Below are positions 45,372 through 52,648 of a stretch of 64,000 nt of DNA, piece after piece (the stretch's first letter is position 1; the number at the start of each line of letters is the position of its first letter). A program made the position numbers and the translations under genes. The DNA comes from Flavobacterium pectinovorum (GTDB lineage Bacteria > Bacteroidota > Bacteroidia > Flavobacteriales > Flavobacteriaceae): contig NZ_FRBX01000002.1 of NCBI RefSeq assembly GCF_900142715.1, forward strand, positions 496,001 to 560,000, written 5' to 3'. The notes under the pieces were generated by a model that worked only from the letters and a program-made list of their open reading frames with translations, was not told the origin of the DNA and ran no database searches.

Positions 45372-45512
45372 CTACAAATTTCCATTACTTCCACCTCCTT
45401 TAATTGGATCAATAATGGGTTCTTGTTGGTCTCCTCCTTTAACAGTTTTTTGCTGTTTTTTTGTCAATTTCTCTACTGCAAAATCTTCTAATTTTAATGT
45501 CGTACGTGTCAT
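45372..45512 (-). CDS. GG-leader peptide A1 (Cys-free)
   Basis: This 46-residue precursor has leader MTRTTLKLEDFAVEKLTKKQ followed by QKTVKGG and core DQQEPIIDPIKGGGSNGNL. I start at ATG 45512: a predicted -7 box lies just upstream (45549-45542) and the leader then aligns with A2 and A3. A longer in-frame start would place that promoter inside the gene. It is first in the three-peptide array, divergent from the VKOR gene. Confidence 0.8.
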   Translation of the reverse strand: MTRTTLKLEDFAVEKLTKKQQKTVKGGDQQEPIIDPIKGGGSNGNL

Positions 45513-45541
45513 GTTTTTACGTGTTATGGTTATTGATATTT

Positions 45542-45549
45542 CAAAACTA
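45542..45549 (-). promoter_or_regulatory. -7 element for the A-peptide array
   Basis: The minus strand reads TAGTTTTG, matching TAnnTTTG, 30 bp upstream of the A1 ATG. Confidence 0.55.
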
Positions 45550-45731
45550 GGCAAAAAGCAAAACCCTTAATCGAAAATGGACTTTTGGAGAATTTTATGA
45601 GCATAAATTTAGTATAATTATTTGATATACAATGGTTTGATTGATTTATTCTGACTGATATAATTTATAAATTGTATGTAGTATAATTAATAAAATGTGT
45701 GCCTTCGGTGATTTTTTTCCAATAAAAACAA

Positions 45732-45739
45732 CAATATTT
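45732..45739 (+). promoter_or_regulatory. -7-like element for the VKOR-peptide operon
   Basis: AATATTTG differs from TAnnTTTG at one position and lies 33 bp before the ATG at 45773. It would place a longer in-frame start (45695) upstream of the promoter. Confidence 0.4.
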
Positions 45740-45772
45740 GCATTGTCATTACGATTTAAAAGGCACAAAACG

Positions 45773-47326
45773 ATGTTAAAATTAGTACAGAAATTTCTTC
45801 AAATTAATAAGTATTCGGAGGTGAAAAATGAGTTCAAAGATTTGTTTCTTTCTCATCCAAACTATCCAAGCTTATTTGCGATAACAGACTCGTTAGATTT
45901 GTTGTCTGTGGAGAATGCTGCTGTAAGAGTTTCGAAAGAACAAATCGAAAATTTACCATCCAATTTTTTGGCTTACTTTAAAGATGAACTGACTTTGGTT
46001 GAAAGAACAAAAGAATTTGTTCGAATTGATACAAATAAAAAAACAGGTCAAAAAATATCATACGATAATTTCCTTTTGGACTGGAATGGTGTAATCGTTG
46101 CAATTGAACCTAATAATGTTGTAGCAAGAGATAACTTTAAAAGTGAATATAAAGATGTAAAATTCTTTATGCCTTTATTGATTTTATTTGGATTTTCATT
46201 TTTCTACAATACTTATAGTGTATTTAGTCTTGTGTTTTTGATCACTTCACTTTTAGGATTGATCGTTAGTGTTTTTATTGTTCAGGAAAAATTAGGCTTT
46301 AAAACTAATATTATTTCAAAGTTTTGCAATTTAACCACTAATACATCTTGCAGTTCAGTTATTAATTTTGATAGTAACACTAATAAATGGATTAATTTTT
46401 CAGATTTACCTTTGATTTTCTTTGGTTCATCTTTCCTTGCTATTTTGTTGAGACCTTTAGATTCGACAATTTTTATAGGTTTTTTAAGTTTATTGGCGAT
46501 ACCTATTATTGTAACCTCAATTTGGATACAAAAATTTGAAATTCAAAAATGGTGTGTAATGTGTTTGGTTGTTTCATTTCTGATTTTTTCGCAAAGTATT
46601 ATTTGGTTTTCCTCAGATTGGTTTACACTAAGTTTTAGTTTGACTAGTATATTTCCATTTTTATTCGCATTGGTTCTTTTAACATCAGCCTGGTTATTAA
46701 TAAAACCTGTTGTAAGGAATGTATTGAATAGCGATAACAATGTAAAAGAGCTTAAAAAATTTAAAAGAAATTATTCGTTATTGAATTTCTTATCTAAAAA
46801 AATACCTAATGCAAATGGATTAGAAGACTTAAGAGGTTTGAATTTTGGAAACAGAAATGCCGGAGTTAAACTTTCGATAGTTTTAAGCCCTAGTTGTGGG
46901 CATTGTCATAAAACATTTCAGGAGGCATTTGATTTGGTTTTGAAATTTCCGGACAGAATATTTTTAAATATATTATTTAATGTTAATCCCGAAAATGCCG
47001 AGAATCCATATAAAATTGTTGTCGAAAGACTTTTAACAATAAATAGAGCAACTCCCGGCAAAATTGTGGAAGCAATTTCAGATTGGCATATAAAAAAAAT
47101 GGAGCTTAAAAAATGGTTGAAAAAATGGCATACAGAACCAGTTAGTATGATGATCAATCAGGAAATACAAAAACAATATGAATGGTGTTCAAAAAACAAT
47201 TTTAATTATACGCCAGTTAAAATTGTAAATGAAAAAATATATCCAGAACAATACGAATTGAGTGAACTAAAATATTTCTTAAACGATTTTGTTGAAGAAG
47301 TAGAAGTTTTAGAAAAAATAGCTTAG
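45773..47326 (+). CDS. VKOR-thioredoxin fusion with N-terminal C39-like domain
   Basis: This 517-residue protein has three parts. Residues 1-120 resemble a C39-peptidase-fold domain lacking the catalytic Cys (HPNYPSLFAITDSLDLLSVENAAVRV). A central vitamin K epoxide reductase-like bundle of about five helices carries the loop pair C185/C193 and active site C261-V-M-C264. A C-terminal thioredoxin domain has C375-G-H-C378. Such fusions create disulfides in exported proteins. It directly precedes four Cys-rich GG-leader peptide genes, so oxidative folding of those peptides is the likely role. I start at ATG 45773, supported by the promoter. Confidence 0.88.
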   Translation: MLKLVQKFLQINKYSEVKNEFKDLFLSHPNYPSLFAITDSLDLLSVENAAVRVSKEQIENLPSNFLAYFKDELTLVERTKEFVRIDTNKKTGQKISYDNFLLDWNGVIVAIEPNNVVARDNFKSEYKDVKFFMPLLILFGFSFFYNTYSVFSLVFLITSLLGLIVSVFIVQEKLGFKTNIISKFCNLTTNTSCSSVINFDSNTNKWINFSDLPLIFFGSSFLAILLRPLDSTIFIGFLSLLAIPIIVTSIWIQKFEIQKWCVMCLVVSFLIFSQSIIWFSSDWFTLSFSLTSIFPFLFALVLLTSAWLLIKPVVRNVLNSDNNVKELKKFKRNYSLLNFLSKKIPNANGLEDLRGLNFGNRNAGVKLSIVLSPSCGHCHKTFQEAFDLVLKFPDRIFLNILFNVNPENAENPYKIVVERLLTINRATPGKIVEAISDWHIKKMELKKWLKKWHTEPVSMMINQEIQKQYEWCSKNNFNYTPVKIVNEKIYPEQYELSELKYFLNDFVEEVEVLEKIA

Positions 47327-47354
47327 CCCCTAACAATATCCATTGGTATGGATA

Positions 47355-47388
47355 GACAGAGCTTCAAATGTCTTAAAACTGATTGAAG
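47355..47388 (+). promoter_or_regulatory. Peptide leader element, copy 1
   Basis: GACAGAGCTTCAAATGTCTT continues to GATTGAAG. GACA/TGTC and CTTCAA/TTGAAG form two overlapping hairpins that cannot coexist. A near-identical copy at 48647-48680 also ends exactly 28 nt before a peptide ATG. Confidence 0.65.
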
Positions 47389-47416
47389 ATATTTATCCAA
47401 ACAAAAAACTATTGTT

Positions 47417-47614
47417 ATGCTAAAAAAGATTTTAAAACTAGAAGGAGCTTATGAGCTTACAAAAATGGAGCAAAAAAGTATTAATGGTGGAATAACAAAA
47501 GAATGCGCTGATGCAATTTTTGCTGGAATTTGTGTTCGAAAAGGCAATACTGCCTGCCCCGCAGATTTTCCTAATGCAACTAGCGGAGGATGTTGCTGTG
47601 GAGGAATAGATTAA
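47417..47614 (+). CDS. Cys-rich GG-leader peptide B1
   Basis: This 65-residue precursor has a 25-residue leader (MLKKILKLEGAYELTKMEQ then KSINGG) and a 40-residue core with six Cys, ending in a CCC cluster (SGGCCCGGID). The leader fits the C39 exporter GG consensus (LxxLxxxEQKxIxGG). With an upstream VKOR-Trx enzyme it is predicted to be exported as a disulfide-bonded peptide, perhaps a bacteriocin or signal. It is preceded by leader element copy 1. Confidence 0.85.
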   Translation: MLKKILKLEGAYELTKMEQKSINGGITKECADAIFAGICVRKGNTACPADFPNATSGGCCCGGID

Positions 47615-47668
47615 GAAATCATTTAAGATTAAAACAAAAAAACAAGTAACAATAAAAACCTAAATATC

Positions 47669-47848
47669 ATGCTAAAAAACATTTTAAACCTTAAAGGAGC
47701 TAAAGAATTAAGTGCTAATGAGCAAAAATCAATTACTGGTGGTAATGCACCTGTTTGCGAAGAAGGTTTTGTAGCAAAAAGATGTACAGAGTTTGGAACG
47801 GTGCCTTCTTTTTGGCTTTGTGTGCCAATTGGTACTACTGCTTGTTAA
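47669..47848 (+). CDS. Cys-rich GG-leader peptide B2
   Basis: This 59-residue precursor has leader MLKNILNLKGAKELSANEQ then KSITGG and a 34-residue core NAPVCEEGFVAKRCTEFG... ending in TTAC. The core has four Cys (residues 30, 39, 51 and 59), the last being the C-terminal residue. It has the same leader class as B1 and B3-B5 and lies 54 bp after B1. It is shorter than common gene-finding cut-offs, but the leader similarity makes it convincing. Confidence 0.85.
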   Translation: MLKNILNLKGAKELSANEQKSITGGNAPVCEEGFVAKRCTEFGTVPSFWLCVPIGTTAC

Positions 47849-47885
47849 AAATAACAATTAAGTATAAAAGCAAAAAACTAGAATT

Positions 47886-48134
47886 ATGCTAAAGAATATT
47901 ATAAATCTGGACGGAGTTCAAAGGTTAAGTACAATAGAGCAAAAGAACATTTTTGGAGGATTACCTGTTCAGCCAGCTACTTGTGCCTGCTTTTGTTACA
48001 TTGGAAATAAAAATGTTAATGCATATTGTTATTCATTATGTCCAAACGGATCAATCCCTGGGATAACAGAAGGCAGCACCGGAAATTGTGGTTATCCTTT
48101 TCCTTTGCCACCAGCGCCTCCGGGAATAGAATAA
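47886..48134 (+). CDS. Cys-rich GG-leader peptide B3
   Basis: This 82-residue precursor has leader MLKNIINLDGVQRLSTIEQ then KNIFGG and a 57-residue core with six Cys (PATCACFCYIG, AYCYSLCPNG, GNCGY) and a Pro-rich tail (PFPLPPAPPGIE). It is the longest of the five B-class peptides. It lies 37 bp after B2 and 14 bp before B4. Confidence 0.85.
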   Translation: MLKNIINLDGVQRLSTIEQKNIFGGLPVQPATCACFCYIGNKNVNAYCYSLCPNGSIPGITEGSTGNCGYPFPLPPAPPGIE

Positions 48135-48148
48135 TTTAAAATAAAATC

Positions 48149-48340
48149 ATGTTAAAGAAAATTTTAAACTTGGAAAGTGCTCAAAAAATAACCAAAATGG
48201 AGCAAAAATCAATGAAGGGAGGAATTCCGGAATGCTGGGTTTATGCAATTGAAGCAGGATGTTTGTTAATGTCGGTTGGCGAAAATTGTCCTTTGGATAT
48301 GGAGTCAGGTATTTGCGAATCAAACAGACTTTGTTGCTAG
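48149..48340 (+). CDS. Cys-rich GG-leader peptide B4
   Basis: This 63-residue precursor has leader MLKKILNLESAQKITKMEQ then KSMKGG and a 38-residue core with six Cys that ends in a CC pair (ESNRLCC). The first core residues IPECWVYAIEAGC resemble B1 (ITKECADAIFAGIC), which suggests B1 and B4 are related duplicates with diverged tails. Confidence 0.85.
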   Translation: MLKKILNLESAQKITKMEQKSMKGGIPECWVYAIEAGCLLMSVGENCPLDMESGICESNRLCC

Positions 48341-48409
48341 TTTTCTTAAACAATAACAATAAACAAGTAATAAAGATAAAGCCTTATTAGAATTTAGTCA
48401 TGTTTTTTT

Positions 48410-48615
48410 TAATTTGTAGGCGCTCGATCGTGGAACATTGAGCAAATATCCCCACATTGATGATTGGTGTCGGGATTCTCAGGAAAGGTGGCCACTGAGT
48501 TGGTTTTAATTGGTTAGGGCTAACCAGTGCCATATCCTAGAGAAAATTATATTACTTAAATTTTACACTTTTTAGATAAAGAACAGAGAGGATTATTTCT
48601 CTCTGTTTTTTTTTT
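48410..48615 (+). ncRNA. Candidate structured small RNA with own terminator
   Basis: This roughly 200-bp stretch between B4 and B5 has no peptide gene and is clearly more GC-rich than its surroundings up to 48540. It can form hairpins GCTCGAT/ATTGAGC (48421-48443), CTCAG/CTGAG (48479-48500) and GGTTAG/CTAACC (48512-48527), followed by a strong terminator. A -7-like TAATTTG lies at 48410-48416. A stand-alone regulatory RNA is plausible; no known RNA family is recognised. Confidence 0.45.
48582..48615 (+). terminator. Rho-independent terminator between B4 and B5
   Basis: AACAGAGAG (48582-48590) and CTCTCTGTT (48599-48607) form a perfect 9-bp stem with an 8-nt loop, followed by a run of T. Confidence 0.9.
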
Positions 48616-48646
48616 GAGATAAATTAATCTGTTAAATAAAAAAACA

Positions 48647-48680
48647 GACAGAAACTTCAACTGTCTTAAAAGGATTGAAG
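48647..48680 (+). promoter_or_regulatory. Peptide leader element, copy 2
   Basis: GACAGAAACTTCAACTGTCT continues to GGATTGAAG. GACAG/CTGTC and CTTCAA/TTGAAG hairpins share bases and exclude one another. It ends 28 nt before the B5 ATG, exactly as copy 1 does before B1. Confidence 0.65.
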
Positions 48681-48708
48681 AGCTAATCAAAATCAAAAAA
48701 ACCTAATT

Positions 48709-48888
48709 ATGAAAAACCTAAAAGATTTAAAAGGTGTTGAAGTTTTAAGTAAAAATGAACAAAAAAGTATAACAGGAGGTGGTGGTCCCATAGCTTGTTA
48801 TTGTCCTGATGGTACTTTTGCAGGGATAGCTACAGAAGGTGAAGGCTGTGGAGGTGTTATTGACCACAATTGCCCATTAGAATCATAA
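48709..48888 (+). CDS. Cys-rich GG-leader peptide B5
   Basis: This 59-residue precursor has leader MKNLKDLKGVEVLSKNEQ then KSITGG (24 residues) and a core GGPIACYCPDGTFAGIATEG ending in CPLES. The core has four Cys. It lies apart from B1-B4, after a terminator, and carries its own copy of the leader element, so it is probably a separate transcription unit. Confidence 0.82.
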   Translation: MKNLKDLKGVEVLSKNEQKSITGGGGPIACYCPDGTFAGIATEGEGCGGVIDHNCPLES

Positions 48889-48924
48889 ATATTTAAAAGA
48901 ATAAATATTTTAACTGTAAGAATA

Positions 48925-48958
48925 AAAACTTTGTTATTTAGTTAACAAGGTTTTTTTG
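48925..48958 (+). terminator. Rho-independent terminator after B5
   Basis: AAAACTTTGTTA and TAACAAGGTTTT form a 12-bp stem with one G-T pair and a 6-nt loop, followed by T residues. The remaining ~160 bp to the exporter gene hold nothing I can recognise. Confidence 0.82.
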
Positions 48959-49120
48959 TTTTTTATTCATATAATATTCTGATATATAAACAATTATAAT
49001 GCTTTTGAAATTAGTAAATTTGATTAAAATTGAAATTGTGATTTAATACATTTCAGATCATTATTTTTCTTTTTTTAAGAATTTTTGTATAATATTGCTT
49101 TAAATAAACCAAATTTATAA

Positions 49121-51313
49121 TTGAAAAAATTCACCAATTACAAACAAGCAGATTATAAAGATTGTGGCCCTACATGTCTAAAAATAATAGCAAAGCATTA
49201 CGGCAAAACAATCCATATTCAGGAGTTACGCGATAGTAGCGAAACAACTCGTGAAGGAAGTAATTTGCTTTTTCTGAGCGATGCTGCCGAGAAAATTGGT
49301 TTTAGAACTTTGGGAGTAAAACTAAATGTAAAAAGGCTGGAAGAAGCCCCATTGCCTTGTATTTTGCATTGGAATAAAAACCATTATGTGGTTCTTTATA
49401 AAATTAAAAAAGGGAAATATTATGTTTCTGATCCGGGTTTTGGATTGATAGAATATAATGAAAAAGACTTCCTTAAATTTTGGATAGGAAATAATGCAGA
49501 TGAATCAACTCAGGAAGGAATCGCATTATTGGTAGAAGCAACTCCAAAGTTTTTTCAATCAGAATTTGATAAAGAAGAAAATAAAGGATTAGGGTTTGGA
49601 TTATTGGCACAATATGTTTTGCGTTACAAATCATTTTTAGTACAATTAAGTATCGGTTTATTGGCCAGCAGTTTATTACAGCTTATTTTTCCGTTTTTAA
49701 CCCAAAGTATTGTTGATATTGGGATACAAAACCAGAATATTCATTTTATTTATTTGATCCTTTTTGCGCAGTTATTTCTTTTTGCCGGAAGAACAGGCCT
49801 GGAACTCATTAGAAGCTGGATTTTACTCCACCTTTCTACCCGAATAAACATTTCATTAATATCGGATTTTTTCATTAAACTGATGAATCTTCCAATCTCA
49901 TTTTTCGATGTACGTATGACGGGCGATATCATGCAGCGTATCAATGACCATCGACGAATTGAACGAATTCTAACCACTTCATCCTTAAACGTATTATTCT
50001 CTGTAATTAATATGTTTGTTATGGGAGGTGTTTTAGCTTACTTTAATCTCCAGATTTTCTTTGTGTTTTTTGCCGGAAGTATTCTTTATTTTGGATGGAT
50101 TACTTTATTCCTAAAAAGGAGAGAAGTGCTGGATTATAAACGTTTTGCCGAAGTTTCTCAAGAGCAAAGCAAAGTAATGGAGCTTATTAACGGAATGCAG
50201 GAAATTAAGCTGCACAATGCCGAAAAACAAAAACGTTGGGGGTGGGAGTATGTACAGGCAAGACTTTTCAGGGTTTCGATTAAAGGATTGGTTTTAGAAC
50301 AAACACAAACCATTGGATCTTCTGTGATCAATGAATTGAAAAATATTTTCATCATCTTTTTATCTGCTAAGTTGGTTATTGATGGTTCAATTACCCTTGG
50401 GATGATGCTGGCTATCAGCTCGATTGTTGGAAGTTTAAACGGGCCAATTACGCAGCTGATTGAATTTGTCAGAGAACTTCAGGATGCCAAAATATCACTA
50501 GCGAGATTATCTGAAATCCATGAAAAGGAAGATGAAATCCAGCAAGAAACAAATCAAACAAGTGATGTTCCTTATGATGCCGATATTGATATAAAAAACC
50601 TGTCATTCCGATATTTAGGATCTGATATTCCGGTACTGGAAAATTTAAGTTTAGTAATTCCGGCCAATAAAGTCACCGCAATAGTAGGTGTTAGCGGAAG
50701 CGGAAAAACAACACTCATGAAATTATTACTCAAATTTTATGAGCCAAATACCGGAGAAGTCAATATTGGAAACACACAATTAAAAAATATTTCTCAAAAA
50801 GCATGGCGATCTAATATTGGGGCCGTAATGCAGGAAGGTTTTATTTTTAGTGATACCATTGCCAATAATATTGCCATTGGAGTAGATAAAGTCGATAAAG
50901 AACGATTGGTTTATGCCGCAGACGTAGCCAATATAAAAGAATATGTAAGCGGTTTACCACTAGGTTATAACACAAAAATTGGTTCTGAAGGTTTAGGAAT
51001 GAGTACCGGACAAAAACAGCGATTATTGATAGCCAGAGCCGTTTATAAAAACCCTGAAATTTTGTTTTTTGATGAAGCAACTTCGGCTTTGGATGCCAAT
51101 AATGAAAGAGAAATTATGCGAAAACTTGATATTTTCTTTAAAGATAAAACCGTTGTTGTGATCGCACATCGATTAAGTACAGTTATGAACGCCGATCAAA
51201 TTGTGGTTTTGGATAAAGGAAAAATCATTGAAATTGGTTCACATTCGGCTTTAGTAGAACAAAAAGGAAATTATTTTGAGTTGGTTAGAAATCAATTGCA
51301 ATTAGGAAATTAA
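49121..51313 (+). CDS. C39 peptidase-containing ABC exporter (GG-peptide transporter)
   Basis: This 730-residue protein starts with a C39 peptidase domain: QADYKDCGPTCL (catalytic Cys15), NHYVVLY (His88) and VSDPGFG (Asp104). Six membrane helices (about 160-430) and an ABC ATPase follow, with Walker A GVSGSGKTT (about 523), signature MSTGQKQR (about 627), Walker B EILFFDEATSALD and the switch IAHRLST. It cleaves leaders after GG while exporting the core, so the eight GG-leader peptides nearby are its likely cargo. The start is TTG 49121. It is 2 bp from the HlyD gene. Confidence 0.95.
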   Translation: MKKFTNYKQADYKDCGPTCLKIIAKHYGKTIHIQELRDSSETTREGSNLLFLSDAAEKIGFRTLGVKLNVKRLEEAPLPCILHWNKNHYVVLYKIKKGKYYVSDPGFGLIEYNEKDFLKFWIGNNADESTQEGIALLVEATPKFFQSEFDKEENKGLGFGLLAQYVLRYKSFLVQLSIGLLASSLLQLIFPFLTQSIVDIGIQNQNIHFIYLILFAQLFLFAGRTGLELIRSWILLHLSTRINISLISDFFIKLMNLPISFFDVRMTGDIMQRINDHRRIERILTTSSLNVLFSVINMFVMGGVLAYFNLQIFFVFFAGSILYFGWITLFLKRREVLDYKRFAEVSQEQSKVMELINGMQEIKLHNAEKQKRWGWEYVQARLFRVSIKGLVLEQTQTIGSSVINELKNIFIIFLSAKLVIDGSITLGMMLAISSIVGSLNGPITQLIEFVRELQDAKISLARLSEIHEKEDEIQQETNQTSDVPYDADIDIKNLSFRYLGSDIPVLENLSLVIPANKVTAIVGVSGSGKTTLMKLLLKFYEPNTGEVNIGNTQLKNISQKAWRSNIGAVMQEGFIFSDTIANNIAIGVDKVDKERLVYAADVANIKEYVSGLPLGYNTKIGSEGLGMSTGQKQRLLIARAVYKNPEILFFDEATSALDANNEREIMRKLDIFFKDKTVVVIAHRLSTVMNADQIVVLDKGKIIEIGSHSALVEQKGNYFELVRNQLQLGN

Positions 51314-51315
51314 TC

Positions 51316-52605
51316 ATGGCAGAAGATACATTTGAATTAAGAAGTGAAGAAGTTCAGGACATTCTCACCAAAGTACCACATTGGATGATACGTTGGGGAA
51401 CAGTTTTGATATTCGTGATACTTTTCATGTTGTTTTTTGTGTCCTGGTTTATTAAATATCCGGATGTTGTAAATACCGAAATTGTAATTACAACCAATAT
51501 TCCACCAGAAAAAATAGTCTCAAAAACTTCGGGGCGAATTGAAGCGATTTTGGTTAAAGATAAATCGATAGTAGAAAAAAACACAACACTTGCCATTATC
51601 GAAAATACAGCCAATTATAAAAATGTGTTTTTATTGAAAAAAATAGTTGATGAATATAATATCAACGATTCAAAAAAAGAATTTCCATTTGCTTTACTAA
51701 AAAACACACAGTTAGGAGAAATTGAAAGCGCTTATGCTGTTTTTCAGAAAGATTATCAGGCGCAGCAATTAAATGAAAGTTTGCATCCGTATGAAGTAGA
51801 AAACAGGGCACAGATTTCTGAAAAAATTCAGATAAAAGAAAGATTGGATATTCTGCAGCAGCAAAAAATATTGAATGAAAGCGAGTTGCAGCTTCAAAAA
51901 AATGAAATTGCACGTTTTGAAACTTTATTCAATAAAGGAATTATTTCGGCACAGGAAATGGAGGCCAAAAAATTAGGTTATCTGCAGGCTCAAAAGAGTT
52001 ATAAGAGCCTTTTAACGTCTATTTCTCAATTAAGATCTGCTTTGATTGATAATACAAAATCGAGCCAGAGTTCTCACATAAACAGCACTAAAGAAGAAGT
52101 TAATCTGGAACGCGGTATGGCGCAGTCTTTCTATCAGCTCAAAAAAGTAATAAAAGACTGGGAACTTAATTATACCTTGAAATCATCGGTTAGCGGTGTT
52201 GTCACTTTTTTACAAGTTTGGACAGAAAATCAAACTATAAATACGGGTGATAATGTGTTTTCGATAATTCCCGACGCTAAAAATGGTTTTGTTGGAAAAG
52301 TAAAAGCTCCGGCTCTGAATTCAGGAAAAATCAAAGTAGGACAGAAAGTAAATATTCGTCTGGCAAATTTTCCAGATAGGGAATTTGGTGTATTGTATGG
52401 CAAAATTCAGAATATTTCCCTGGTTCCGGATAAAGACGGAAATTTATTATTAGATGTTGCTCTTCCAAACGGATTAAAAACCTCTTATAAGAAACAAATT
52501 GTGTTTCAACAAGAAATGAAAGGAAGTGCAGAAATTGTAACAGAAGATTTACGATTACTCGAAAGAATACTGTATCAGTTTAAAAGTATTTTCGAGCAGG
52601 TGTAG
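51316..52605 (+). CDS. HlyD family secretion adaptor
   Basis: This 429-residue protein has one N-terminal membrane helix (WGTVLIFVILFMLFFVSWFI), a lipoyl half-motif (KTSGRIEAILVKDKSIVEKNTTLAII), a long coiled coil (residues ~130-270) and a C-terminal beta domain (SVSGVVTFLQVWTENQTINTGDNVFSI). It couples the C39 ABC exporter to an outer-membrane duct. The TolC partner is not encoded here and must come from elsewhere in the genome. It is 2 bp after the exporter gene. Confidence 0.93.
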   Translation: MAEDTFELRSEEVQDILTKVPHWMIRWGTVLIFVILFMLFFVSWFIKYPDVVNTEIVITTNIPPEKIVSKTSGRIEAILVKDKSIVEKNTTLAIIENTANYKNVFLLKKIVDEYNINDSKKEFPFALLKNTQLGEIESAYAVFQKDYQAQQLNESLHPYEVENRAQISEKIQIKERLDILQQQKILNESELQLQKNEIARFETLFNKGIISAQEMEAKKLGYLQAQKSYKSLLTSISQLRSALIDNTKSSQSSHINSTKEEVNLERGMAQSFYQLKKVIKDWELNYTLKSSVSGVVTFLQVWTENQTINTGDNVFSIIPDAKNGFVGKVKAPALNSGKIKVGQKVNIRLANFPDREFGVLYGKIQNISLVPDKDGNLLLDVALPNGLKTSYKKQIVFQQEMKGSAEIVTEDLRLLERILYQFKSIFEQV

Positions 52606-52648
52606 AATTATTTCCCCAAACCATTGACTAACCAAACCAATTTTTCAA

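Noticed and set aside
44986..45512. Calling A1-A3 class I lanthipeptides
   Set aside because: The leaders resemble those often labelled that way, but the cores have no Cys and no LanB, LanC or LanM gene is in the window.
45695..45772. Longer start of the VKOR-thioredoxin protein
   Set aside because: It would lie upstream of the predicted -7 box, and the domain begins at MLKLVQKF.
48421..48508. Short reading frame LSKYPHIDDWCRDSQERW in the B4-B5 gap
   Set aside because: There is no start codon with a ribosome-binding context and no GG leader; RNA structure explains the region better.
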